A DNA stretch of 64,000 nucleotides, taken from contig DAOUMD010000099.1 of the NCBI GenBank assembly GCA_034412795.1, forward strand, positions 1 to 64,000, given 5' to 3'. The number at the start of each line of letters is the position of its first letter. Positions within the stretch are counted from its first letter, which is position 1. Position numbers and translations under genes: made by a program. Shown here piece after piece: positions 27,830 to 35,858 of this stretch. This DNA is from JAUVPY01 sp034412795. GTDB lineage: Bacteria; Chloroflexota; Anaerolineae; 4572-78; NAK82. The notes beneath the pieces are model-generated. The model did not search any database and was not told the origin of the DNA. It saw nothing but the letters and a program-made list of their open reading frames with translations.

Positions 27830-27891
27830 CGTAAAACGTAAAACGTGATGCGTGAGTAATCCACCGAACGTTTTACGCTTTACGTTTTACG
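27830..27891. repeat. Palindromic repeat of CGTAAAACG units
   Basis: CGTAAAACGTAAAACG at 27830-27845 is mirrored by CGTTTTACGCTTTACG... at 27869-27891, with a 23-base loop. It lies downstream of the pentapeptide gene. The surrounding 27616-27931 holds no gene I can support. Confidence 0.6.
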
Positions 27892-27931
27892 AATTTCTCT
27901 GCCAAAGCAGGCCAAATTGTTTACCATGTGA

Positions 27932-29161
27932 CTATGATCGTCTGATGCGATTGCCGGCCACGAAGCCCAAGAGCCCGGCCAGGAAGATGCCCACGATCGC
28001 CATAAAGCCTGAGAATAGCCGAACCACGTCATTAGCCGGTCCCAACTCCGCGAAGTCGGCTGTCGTGAACGTATCCACCATATACAGGATGTGCTGAAAG
28101 TATAAGTAAAACCATCGCTGCCAGAAAACTGGGAGGTCAAAGTAAGTGTTTAGGGGATTCCCCGTCCACTCCAGTCCCCCCAATAGCCCGATCAAAGCCG
28201 GGCCTATAACGAAAAGCGAAATAGCCATCCAAAATAGCACTCTCCAAACACTTTCGCCGTAGTCGCATAAGAGTTCTACGAGCTGATCGCTGGCAACTTT
28301 GGCGCTATTGGCAATAGCTGACCACCATTCTCGTTCGGCCAGTGCGTCTTTTGCTTTCTGCAATGTTTCCAGCTTCTCCATACGTCGCTCTTTGCGGTAG
28401 GCCCAACTTGCCGCGTCGTAGTCACCAAGATCATCAAAGTTCTGCTTGAGGACCAGGTATCCTTCCCTGGCTCCTTCGTATGCGCCGTCAAGTTCCTCAC
28501 CTATCGCCCCACCGAGTTGTTTGCGCCGTAGCCGGGTCTTGTCCAGCCAGGCGCCACCGATGTAGATGTGGTTGATAGACCCAACAATAGAGAGATCAAC
28601 TCCTTGGAGTTTGGCGTACCCCAGTTTGGCGACCTGGAGGTTGGCGCCCCCCAGGTCGGCGTCCTGGAGGTCGGCGACCCTCAGGTCGGCGACCTGGAGG
28701 TCGGCGCCCCTCAGGTTGGCGCCCTGGAGGTCGGCGCCCCCCAGTTTGGCGCCCTGGAGGTTGGCGCCCTGGAGTTTGGCATCCTGGAGGTTGGCGCCCC
28801 ACAGGTCGGCGTTCTGGAGGTTGGCGCCCCACAGAAAGGCGCCCTGGAGTTTGGCGCGCAACAGGTCGGCGCCCTGGAGGTCAGCGTCCCACAGGTTGGC
28901 GCCCTGGAGTTTGGCGCCCCTCAGGTCGGCGTCCTGGAGGTCGGCGTCCTGGAGGTTGGCGCGTTCCCCGTTCCGTACGGGTAGTTCCAACTTTTTATTT
29001 GGATGCTCCTCAATGAGCCGGCGCACAATTCCAGTTCTCTCCTCAGGTGTTGCCTGCTCCAGCAATTTGTAAGGGTCGTGCTGCCAGCAATACCGTTCGC
29101 CGTCTTCCGGTTTGCGGGTGCATAAGTTTCCATCCTTCTTCCTTGCTAGGCAGGTAGGCAT
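27932..29161 (-). CDS. Zn-finger/pentapeptide-repeat protein with C-terminal two-TM channel-like domain
   Basis: 409 residues in three parts. The first 30 contain a CCCH set (Cys4, Cys14, Cys25, His28; RYCWQHD), probably binding zinc. Residues about 65-195 are some 25 A(D/N)LQX pentapeptides forming a right-handed beta-helix. After a helical linker (YDAASWAYRKERRMEKLE) come two membrane segments (VLFWMAISLFVIGPALIGLL and SGFMAIVGIFLAGLLGFVAG) with TFTTADFAELGP between them. That layout matches two-TM ion channels, where TTLGYGDxxP is usual; here the filter is degenerate. The gene is co-directional with the STAND gene 209 bases upstream. Function unknown; membrane effector or sensor is a reasonable guess. 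Confidence 0.8.
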   Translation of the reverse strand: MPTCLARKKDGNLCTRKPEDGERYCWQHDPYKLLEQATPEERTGIVRRLIEEHPNKKLELPVRNGERANLQDADLQDADLRGAKLQGANLWDADLQGADLLRAKLQGAFLWGANLQNADLWGANLQDAKLQGANLQGAKLGGADLQGANLRGADLQVADLRVADLQDADLGGANLQVAKLGYAKLQGVDLSIVGSINHIYIGGAWLDKTRLRRKQLGGAIGEELDGAYEGAREGYLVLKQNFDDLGDYDAASWAYRKERRMEKLETLQKAKDALAEREWWSAIANSAKVASDQLVELLCDYGESVWRVLFWMAISLFVIGPALIGLLGGLEWTGNPLNTYFDLPVFWQRWFYLYFQHILYMVDTFTTADFAELGPANDVVRLFSGFMAIVGIFLAGLLGFVAGNRIRRS

Positions 29162-29370
29162 TCGTTACTTCTCCCCCTCCGCCCAGGGCATGGCATACTG
29201 GCCTGGCCAAGGCCTTGGCCTGTCTGTTGGACCCTCCCAAGGCTGCTCCACTGGCAGAGGCCAGCGCCTCTTTGTCCACCCTCTCCGCCCCCGCCTCGCC
29301 GTGCCTCACCGTGCTTCGCCTCACCGGGCTTGTGGGGTTTGGGCGTGCAGTGTCGGCGAGGTTGGGAAGG

Positions 29371-31941
29371 TCAAGTGTCGAGGGAAGCCAGGTTACGCCG
29401 TACGGTTCGTGTATTAGGATGATCGGGGCCGAGCTTGGCTTCGAAGATGGCCAGCGCCCGCTCTAAGTACGCGCGCGCCCCGGCCAGGTCGTCCTGATCC
29501 TGGAGCAGATAGCCCAGATTGTTGAGGCTGCCGGCCGTGGCGGGGTGCTCCTCGCCCAGCACCTGCTCAGTGATGGCCAGCGCCCGCTCTAAGTACGCGC
29601 GCGCCCCGGCCAGGTCGCCCTGATCCTGGAGCAGAGTGCCCAGATTGTTGAGGCTGCTGGCCGTGTCGGGGTGCTCCTCGCCCAGCACCTGCTCCCATAT
29701 GGCCAGCGCCCGCTCATAGTACGCGCGCGCCCCGGCCAAGTCGCCCTGATCCTGGAGCAGCATGCCCAGATTGTTGAGGTTGCCCGCCGTGTCGGGGTGC
29801 TCTTCGCCCAGCACCTGCTGCCGGATGGCCAGCGCCCGCTCATAGTACGCGCGCGCCCCGGCCAGGTCGCCCTGATCCTGGAGCAGAGAGCCCAGATTGT
29901 TGAGGCTGCCGGCCGTGGCGGGGTGCTCCTCGCCCAGCACCTGCTGCCGGATGGCCAGCGCCCGCTCTAAGTACGCGCGCGCCCCGGCCAGGTCGCCCTG
30001 AGCCTGGAGCAGAGTGCCCAGATTGTTGAGGCTTTGGGCCGTGTCGGGGTGCTCCTCGCCCAGCACTTGCTGCCGGATGGCCAGCGCCCGCTCTAAGTAC
30101 GCGCGCGCCCCGGCCAGGTCGCCCTGAGATCTTAGCAGAGAGCCCAGATTGTTGAGGCTGCTGGCCGTGTCGGGGTGCTCCTCGCCCAGCACCTGCTCCC
30201 ATATGGCCAGCGCCCGCTCTAAGTACGCGCGCGCCCCGGCCAGGTCGCCCTGACGATAGAGCAGAGAGCCCAGATTGTTGAGGCTTTGGGCCGTGTCGGA
30301 GTGCCCTTCGCCCAGCACCTGCTGCCGGATGGCCAGCGCCCGCTCATAGTACGCGCGCGCCCCGGCCAGGTCGCCGACCTGATTCAGGTAATAACCCAAC
30401 CGGTTGCACAACTTCGCTGCCTGCTTTTCCTCCCGCTCCATTGCCATGTCGGTCACCGCCCGCAGATGCAGTTCCAGCGTTAGCAGTGGCTGTATGTAAC
30501 CTGCTTGGTCCAAATACGTAGACAGCTCGGCTAGCAGCACTTCCTCCACCGCCTCCTGTGCCTCATCATCCGCCGCCACCCCCCGCACAAAGGCCGCCAG
30601 CAGGCGGTGCAACCGCAGCGCCTTATCAGCTTCCTCTTCCAGAAGGCCCAGTTCAGCCAGGCGGATCAATCCGTCTTCGGCCGCCAAGGCCGCCTCTGGA
30701 TCACCGTCCCCATCCAATGTAGCCCGCAGTAGGTCCCAGGGGATGGGCTCACCAGGCGCGAAGTAGGCGGCCCGGCTCAGCAGCGCCAGGGCCAGGGCGT
30801 CGGTTGGGTCGTCGGAGTCGAGCCGGTCGTAGCTGAGAGTGAAGGTACGGGCTGCGTGCAGCTCGTGGTCGGTGGGCGAGAGGCTTGCACCTCGGCCTTG
30901 CAGGGAGGTATGATCGAGGAGCCTCTTGTCGCGCAGTTGGATCAGGTAATCTTCGGGAGCAACGGCCCGGCGATACTTACGCAGATAGCTGCCCGCCAAG
31001 TGCAGGGCCAACGGCAGGCGGCCTAACTCCTCGGCGATCGCCCTGGCGTCATCCTCGGCCAACTTGGGGCGGAATTTGCGCAACAGGGCCACGCTCTCCG
31101 CCCGGCTCAGCACGCCCAGCGGCAACACCTGGACGCCCAGCGCCGCGTCCCAGCTCCCCCGGCGGCTGGTGACCAGCACTCGAGACCCCCCGGTCGAGGG
31201 ACGCCACCGGGCCAGAGGATCCTGATCCTCGCAATTGTCGAAGACCAGCAAGCGCGGCAGCGGGCCCTGCCAGGCTGAGAGGACCAGCCGCGCCTGCGTC
31301 TCCAGGTCCAGGGCTTCGAAGTCGGGCGACAGGTTAAGATAGCCTCGCCCGCCACAAGCGGCCACCTCGGCACGAATCGCCTCCGGGTTGCCGAAGCTCA
31401 GCCAGAAGACGCCTCCCGCGAAGTATTGCCCGTAGCGGTGGACGAACTCGGCGGCCAGTTGCGTCTTTCCGATGCCGCCCAGGCCGGTCGCGGCCGCAAT
31501 CTGACCGATAGCCGCCGTCTCACCCCCTTTGAGGGTGGCTGCCAGCGCCTTAAGATCTGTCTCACGGCCGACGAAGAGAGGGTTATGGCTGAAGGGCATA
31601 CGCGAGCCGGGCGGCAGCGGGGCCAGGTCGGGGATGTCGTCCAGCGGCATGGTCTCCAGTTGGGCCTGGGGCGAAAGTAGACCGCACAGCTCATTGAACG
31701 AGGTACCCAGCTCAGCCATCGCCAACTTATTCAGGCTATGAAGCACCCTGGAGCGCTCCGTCCTTAGAGTCTCGTTGTCACCGTGAAGCCTGGCCTGGCT
31801 GATGTTCTCCTCCAGCCGCTGTTGATAAGTGAGCGCCTCGTCATAGCCAGCATGGCCGCCCCCCAGCTTCTCCAGCAGTTGGCGCAGCCCGGCTTGGTAG
31901 GCAGAAAAAGTGTCGGTTGGAACGGCTTCCTGGTCGGTCAT
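29371..31941 (-). CDS. STAND NTPase: NB-ARC domain with eight near-identical TPR units
   Basis: 856-residue signal-transduction ATPase. The N-terminal helical region (1-120) probably recruits an effector. Then FVGRETDLKAL, Walker A TGLGGIGKTQLA (about 152-163), Walker B RLLVFDNCED, a sensor-like RVLVTSRRG and GLPL-like LGRLPLALHLAG form the NB-ARC module. A winged-helix region follows, and residues about 520-856 carry eight 42-residue TPR_10 units (GDLAGARAYLERALAI...LGEEHPDTA type). Ligand binding to the TPRs would release the NTPase for oligomerisation, as in Apaf-1/Avs-like proteins. The XRE gene ends 11 bases upstream, making a probable operon. The near identity of the repeats at DNA level suggests recent expansion. 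Confidence 0.9.
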   Translation of the reverse strand: MTDQEAVPTDTFSAYQAGLRQLLEKLGGGHAGYDEALTYQQRLEENISQARLHGDNETLRTERSRVLHSLNKLAMAELGTSFNELCGLLSPQAQLETMPLDDIPDLAPLPPGSRMPFSHNPLFVGRETDLKALAATLKGGETAAIGQIAAATGLGGIGKTQLAAEFVHRYGQYFAGGVFWLSFGNPEAIRAEVAACGGRGYLNLSPDFEALDLETQARLVLSAWQGPLPRLLVFDNCEDQDPLARWRPSTGGSRVLVTSRRGSWDAALGVQVLPLGVLSRAESVALLRKFRPKLAEDDARAIAEELGRLPLALHLAGSYLRKYRRAVAPEDYLIQLRDKRLLDHTSLQGRGASLSPTDHELHAARTFTLSYDRLDSDDPTDALALALLSRAAYFAPGEPIPWDLLRATLDGDGDPEAALAAEDGLIRLAELGLLEEEADKALRLHRLLAAFVRGVAADDEAQEAVEEVLLAELSTYLDQAGYIQPLLTLELHLRAVTDMAMEREEKQAAKLCNRLGYYLNQVGDLAGARAYYERALAIRQQVLGEGHSDTAQSLNNLGSLLYRQGDLAGARAYLERALAIWEQVLGEEHPDTASSLNNLGSLLRSQGDLAGARAYLERALAIRQQVLGEEHPDTAQSLNNLGTLLQAQGDLAGARAYLERALAIRQQVLGEEHPATAGSLNNLGSLLQDQGDLAGARAYYERALAIRQQVLGEEHPDTAGNLNNLGMLLQDQGDLAGARAYYERALAIWEQVLGEEHPDTASSLNNLGTLLQDQGDLAGARAYLERALAITEQVLGEEHPATAGSLNNLGYLLQDQDDLAGARAYLERALAIFEAKLGPDHPNTRTVRRNLASLDT
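29463..30380. repeat. Eight 126-bp tandem DNA repeats inside the STAND gene
   Basis: The phrase TACGCGCGCGCCCCGGCCA recurs every 126 bases, starting near 29467, 29593, 29719, 29845, 29971, 30097, 30223 and 30349. The units are almost identical at nucleotide level and encode the TPRs. This makes the array prone to expansion or contraction. Confidence 0.9.
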
Positions 31942-31952
31942 GGTTGCCTCTC

Positions 31953-32198
31953 TCAGGCATCGACCTGCTTTGGCTCTTCGTCTGGCGCGTACACAATAAA
32001 AGGCACCGGCCCGGGGGGAACATCAAAGAATTTGCAGAGAGCATAAATCGTATTTTTGTCTATGCGTGTTGGAGTGCCTTTCAGGAGCCTAGATATTGTA
32101 TCCCTGCTTACTCCCGTAGCTTCTGAAATCTCTTTTATCGTGATTTCTCTGCCCCATTCTGCTTGCTTTTGTAATCTGTACTGGGCTAGTTTAATCAT
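31953..32198 (-). CDS. XRE-family HTH regulator
   Basis: 81-residue single-domain DNA-binding protein. The helix-turn-helix is ITIKEISEATGVSRDTISRL (about 19-38), followed by KNTIYALCKFFDVPPG, a common Xre ending. A ribosome site AAGGAAAGG precedes the ATG. It is the first gene of a unit with the STAND NTPase (11-base gap) and is divergent from the orphan gene at 32433. A palindrome overlapping the divergent promoter's -10 (32312-32335) is a likely operator for it. Confidence 0.85.
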   Translation of the reverse strand: MIKLAQYRLQKQAEWGREITIKEISEATGVSRDTISRLLKGTPTRIDKNTIYALCKFFDVPPGPVPFIVYAPDEEPKQVDA

Positions 32199-32289
32199 TG
32201 GTATAGCCTTTCCTTACTAATATACTGAGAGAATTTTATCACGCCTCTTAGGGTACGTCAAAGAAGTACTACGCTATGTCAAGGAAGGG

Positions 32290-32318
32290 TTGACAATGTA
32301 TTAGTTATGTGCTATACT
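32290..32318 (+). promoter_or_regulatory. Sigma70-type promoter for the orphan gene at 32433
   Basis: TTGACA at 32290-32295, 17-base spacer, TATACT at 32313-32318. It directs transcription toward 32433-32810 and lies 92 bases from the divergent XRE start. Confidence 0.75.
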
Positions 32319-32335
32319 GACTTTGTCAGTTATAG
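32312..32335. promoter_or_regulatory. Candidate operator palindrome over the -10 box
   Basis: CTATACTGAC and GTCAGTTATAG form near-perfect inverted halves around TTT. It overlaps the -10 of the promoter at 32290-32318, so a bound dimer would block it. The neighbouring XRE protein is the obvious candidate; this is by position. Confidence 0.5.
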
Positions 32336-32432
32336 TGTACAGGAAGTAAGACATTGCACCAAATGAAAACGGACTGCGCCGGTGTAGCACCACCGACGCA
32401 GCCCTGACCACCAGAAAGGAGTGGCCTTTCCA

Positions 32433-32810
32433 ATGGCTGATCGAAATCCTAACACAACCCCGCCCAAAGCGCAACCCCCCGATCCTCTGCTCGCCTACCA
32501 CCAGGGCCTCGCCGCCCAGGCCCGCCGCCACCTGGCCCGCCTGGGCTGCTACCCCACCCGCGATATAGCTGCCGACCCCGACAACGACTATTACGAACGC
32601 AACATCCGAGCCAACCTCCTCCCCGCCGCCCTGGCCCGGCTCAACCGCTGCGACCTGGTCGCCCTCTACGAGCTCGCCGAACTCCTGGCCGCCCACCCCC
32701 GCGATCCCGCCTTCTTCGCCTGGTACCAGCGGGAGCAGCGCGCCACCTTGGCCACCTACGTCCAGGCCGGCCTCATCCCCACCCACGTCCTGGACCCCCT
32801 CGACCTCTGA
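32433..32810 (+). CDS. Hypothetical small soluble protein
   Basis: About 125 residues, Ala/Leu/Arg/Pro-rich and helical (LAYHQGLAAQARRHLARLG; ALARLNRCDLVALYELAELL). No signal or membrane segment and no family recognised. It has its own promoter (32290-32318), a strong terminator right after it (32826-32857) and a GGAG site upstream, so it is a complete transcription unit within the accessory region. It is divergent from the XRE-STAND operon and may be controlled by the same regulator. Possible roles as antitoxin-like or accessory factor are guesses. Confidence 0.65.
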   Translation: MADRNPNTTPPKAQPPDPLLAYHQGLAAQARRHLARLGCYPTRDIAADPDNDYYERNIRANLLPAALARLNRCDLVALYELAELLAAHPRDPAFFAWYQREQRATLATYVQAGLIPTHVLDPLDL

Positions 32811-32825
32811 CCGGCGGCCAACACA

Positions 32826-32857
32826 AAAAGCCCCTGCCTTGCAGGGGCTCTTTTTTT
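32826..32857 (+). terminator. Rho-independent terminator
   Basis: AGCCCCTGC/GCAGGGGCT stem with a 3-base loop, followed by seven T residues and preceded by an A-run, so it may also work on the minus strand. Confidence 0.85.
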
Positions 32858-32866
32858 CCCGGCATT

Positions 32867-32919
32867 GGCCACAAACGACAACTTCCGGCCAATTTCGCCA
32901 GAAATTGTCGTTTGTGGTC
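32867..32919. repeat. Palindromic repeat
   Basis: GGCCACAAACGACAA at 32867-32881 pairs with TTGTCGTTTGTGG at 32905-32917. It follows the terminator directly and is of the same class as the other short palindromes. The bases 32920-33330 hold no gene I can support; a run of ten C residues is near 33134. Confidence 0.55.
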
Positions 32920-33334
32920 ACAGAGCAGACGCAACCCAACTGGCCTCGCCTACGAAGTTGGCGCCATCGCCCGCGAAGTCGGCGCCGAAGTCGTAGAAGG
33001 GAATTTGTTTCAAAAGCCGTTGGTTTCCACTGCTATGCCGCCCCGCCAAGGTGACGATGGCGGAGTGATCTCACGTTTCACGCATCACATTTTACTCTTT
33101 GCATTCCCCGAAAACGCGTGAACCAATTTCCCTCCCCCCCCCCGTTTATATATATAGCAGGCAACAAATAAGCCCCAGCCACATAACGGCCAGATATGTC
33201 CAGAGGCAGTACTGTGGTACACTGTGCGCAAGGAGAGAGCATTTGTGTCGAATCTGTGCAAATGTGCATCCTTCGACAGGCTCAGGATGCGGGCCTCTAG
33301 ATCTGCCCCCAAATCCGAACGCACCCGAAAAGGG

Positions 33335-33477
33335 GGGTCTGTCCCAAATTTTAGGGGACCTTCGCGAAGGTTGATGTCTTGAGACGTAAGATTGGCCTGC
33401 AATAGCCGCTAATTCTATGTGAATATGGCCTTCGGGAAGGTGTCACGGAAAACTCGCCTAATTTTTGGGACAGACCC
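33335..33477. mobile_element. 143-bp MITE-like element with 8-bp target duplication
   Basis: Ends GGGTCTGTCCCAAA...TTAGG and CCTAA...TTTGGGACAGACCC are inverted. The 8-mer GAAAAGGG flanks both sides (33327-33334 and 33478-33485). An inner pair CCTTCGCGAAGG/CCTTCGGGAAGG forms further hairpins. Single copy in the window. Confidence 0.75.
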
Positions 33478-33490
33478 GAAAAGGGTAGAG

Positions 33491-33519
33491 TTGAAAGGAC
33501 AGAAGATTTGTGATATACT
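33491..33519 (+). promoter_or_regulatory. Sigma70-type promoter for the orphan membrane-protein gene
   Basis: TTGAAA at 33491-33496, 17-base spacer, TATACT at 33514-33519, about 100 bases before the ATG at 33617. It begins directly after the flank of the inserted element. Confidence 0.7.
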
Positions 33520-33616
33520 TTGTGGACCGCAGATTTCCTGCTTGATTCCATCTGTGGTATGAACCTTGGCAAGTGTCTCGTGTGATGCAATGGGGAATGG
33601 CATTGGGCTTTGAACG

Positions 33617-34258
33617 ATGAAAACAGACACGATTGTTGAAATAGTGCTAGGTTCGATTATTTGTGCGGCCCTAGGTTGGGTAATAGTCCAAACGTACGAC
33701 CTGAAGGGTTCCGTTACTTCTATGGAGAGCACACTCAACCATACAGTACAGCGAGTAGACAGAATTGCGGATGCTCTCCCTGACGTGAAAGTGCATGTTG
33801 CGTACGAGAAGTATTATAACCAGTACAAACGGGCACTTGTTACGACTAAACCCATTGAGACTCTGCCGGATGAATGGGTATCGTACGTCCATTATTTTGA
33901 TTCAATCAATGATAGATGGTTCACTTTTGTGGTCCCGTTAGAAGGCCAAAACGATGACGCCATTAAGTTTCGGGTAGCTGGAATAGCCACCACATCCGAC
34001 TTACACTTAGTCTCCTTTACAGAACTTGAGGCGATTTCATTCGAAATCAAACAGCCTGTAGTGGTTCCCACTTACATTGATCAAGATGCAAGTTTTTTTT
34101 GGAGCGTAAGCTCTACACGGCTCGACGAAGCAAAGCTTGAATCGCTACTCTCGCCGTCAAAACAGTTGGAACAGGCAGGGATACCGTTAGAGACAATTCG
34201 ATGGGAAGATGTGATAGAAGAACTTGCGGCGAATCCCGAGATCTTCACTGAAAAATGA
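33617..34258 (+). CDS. Hypothetical membrane-anchored protein
   Basis: 213 residues with one N-terminal membrane segment (IVLGSIICAALGWVIVQTYD, about 9-28), a short coiled stretch (MESTLNHTVQRVDRIADAL) and a soluble domain of mixed strands and helices outside or inside the membrane. Base composition is lower in GC than its neighbours, suggesting recent acquisition. A promoter and a terminator bracket it as a single-gene unit. I recognise no family. It lies in the accessory region next to the recombinase, so it is a cargo candidate. Confidence 0.65.
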   Translation: MKTDTIVEIVLGSIICAALGWVIVQTYDLKGSVTSMESTLNHTVQRVDRIADALPDVKVHVAYEKYYNQYKRALVTTKPIETLPDEWVSYVHYFDSINDRWFTFVVPLEGQNDDAIKFRVAGIATTSDLHLVSFTELEAISFEIKQPVVVPTYIDQDASFFWSVSSTRLDEAKLESLLSPSKQLEQAGIPLETIRWEDVIEELAANPEIFTEK

Positions 34259-34278
34259 TTCCTTGAAGATCGACGATA

Positions 34279-34307
34279 AGACCCCGCCCGGCGAGGCGGG
34301 GTCTTTT
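34279..34307 (+). terminator. Rho-independent terminator, followed by a second hairpin
   Basis: AGACCCCGCC/GGCGGGGTCT stem with T-run ends the orphan gene. A second perfect hairpin, GAGTTACGGCCT...AGGCCGTAACTC, follows at 34331-34359. Confidence 0.8.
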
Positions 34308-34467
34308 AGTTGGGTCTGGCCGGAAATAAAGAGTTACGGCCTCATCAAGGCCGTAACTCAATCTGGGCGCGGGGCACGGCCTTGGGGGCAAGGCTCGTGC
34401 AGGACTTGTCCGCATTCTAGCACATCTGTTCGGTTGTGTCAATTAATTTTCTTGCGCGGCAAATCGA

Positions 34468-34613
34468 CATGGTTCAGATGCTCCAGAAATTAGGGTAACA
34501 ATTGCAGACGAAGGACGAATGACGAAGGACCAATTACTGGCTCAGGTCTCTTCGTCGTTCGTCCTTCGTCATTCGTCCAGTTGAGAAAGTGTTACCCTAT
34601 TTCTGAACCATCC
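34468..34613. mobile_element. 146-bp MITE, copy 2 (11-bp target duplication, imperfect)
   Basis: Same length and structure as the copies at 14592 and 56953, with ends CATGGTTCAG and CTGAACCATCC. Flanks are CGGCAAATCGA (34457-34467) and TGGCAAATCTG (34614-34624), identical over the central eight bases, so an 11-bp duplication has drifted at its ends. It lies downstream of the recombinase gene. Confidence 0.88.
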
Positions 34614-34647
34614 TGGCAAATCTGTTCGTCATTCTGTGCGCACAAAA

Positions 34648-35575
34648 TTACAGCCCCCAATTATCCACCGGGCTCGCCCGGTTGTGATTGTCGTCCAGGT
34701 CCTGCTGTGCCAGCTTCAGATACCGGCGCACCATCTCCATCGTGCTGTGTCCCAGCAGCGACTGCAACACGTACCCGTTCCCCCCATTCCTCAGAAACTC
34801 AATCGCGAACGTATGCCTGAACCGGTGCGGGTGGGCATCCTTCACCCCCGCCCGCTCGCCGATGCGCCCGATCACCCTTCTCAGCGCGTGGCGGCTGATC
34901 GGGCTGCCATCCTCCGCCAGGAAGACCCGCGTCGTCGTTCCCCTTGGCTCCGGGCGCTGGCTCATATACCGCCATGATGCCTGTGCCGTGCGCGGACTGG
35001 TCTTCAATATTCGCTCCTTGGCCCCCTTACCCTCGACGACGATCCTGCGATTCTTCTGATCGAGCTGATCCATATCCAGGCCCACCAGCTCGCTCGCTCT
35101 CATCCCCGTATCCAGCAGCATCAGGATGATCGCCCGATCCCTCGCCGCCGTGGGCCGCCGGTTGCGACATTCCCGCTTGCCCGGTCGCACGTAACTGCGC
35201 GTATACCCACACGCCTCCAGCATCGCCTCCACGTCGCCCCGGCTGAAAGGCACAATCGCCCGTTGTTCCGGCCTTGGCCGGTCCACCATCCTGATCATGC
35301 TCTTGTGCCAGATCCTCCGATACCGCCCACGTCCACAGGGCCGACAGACCCGTGTGGTAGTTCAGTATCGTCTTATTGCTCACCTCGTCCTGGTCGGCCA
35401 GAAAGCCGCGCACCTGTTCCACGCCGATGCTGGCCAGCAGTGGATCATCGCCTAGATAATCCTGAAACTTACGAAACGTACACACATAATCCCGTATCGT
35501 GTGGGGACTGAGATGCCGTGCATCCACGTGTAATAGATATCCTTGAATAGCCTGGGAGAAAGAAACTTCGTCCAT
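34648..35575 (-). pseudogene. Frameshifted tyrosine recombinase (XerC/phage-integrase type)
   Basis: The N-terminal SAM-like domain starts at 35575 (MDEVSFSQAIQGYLLHVDAR, HTIRDYVCTFRKFQDYLG) and runs to about 35297. The catalytic domain continues in another frame from about 35298, with the first Arg in GMRASELVGLD, box II HRFRHTF and the GHSTMEMVRRY His/Tyr end, so all catalytic residues are present. A one-base shift near 35290 (EDLAQEH to MIRMVDRPRPEQ) separates the halves. Full length would be about 308 residues. It lies just 3' of tRNA-Val, the classic position of an integrase for tRNA-directed insertion. The shift may be mutation, sequencing error or programmed; two separate chains are another option. 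Confidence 0.85.
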
Positions 35576-35740
35576 GGGGGCCTCCTATTTCAATAAAACC
35601 GTGCGTCCTCTGGTAGCCATATAGGAAAGATAATATTAGAGGATTCAGGTTTTTTTGATTCGGAGGTAAGCGGGAGGTCTCACGGCTGGCCCGTTCCGCC
35701 AACCGTGTGGCCCTTCGTACTTCGGGGCCCATAAGCCAGT

Positions 35741-35813
<73 letters not shown>

Positions 35814-35858
35814 AAGAACAACAGGATTATAACACTCGACCTCAAAAAATGCAAAAAC

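Noticed and set aside
28566..29072. Repetitive open frames on the plus strand opposite the pentapeptide region
   Set aside because: The 15-base periodicity of the pentapeptide codons keeps other frames open; the products are simple repeats.
29463..30380. Regularly spaced repeats that could be taken for a CRISPR array
   Set aside because: The 126-base units are coding TPRs with no unique spacers; no cas genes are present.
35285..35300. Programmed ribosomal frameshift in the recombinase
   Set aside because: No slippery heptamer, stop codon or downstream pseudoknot is evident at the junction; mutation or sequencing error is simpler.
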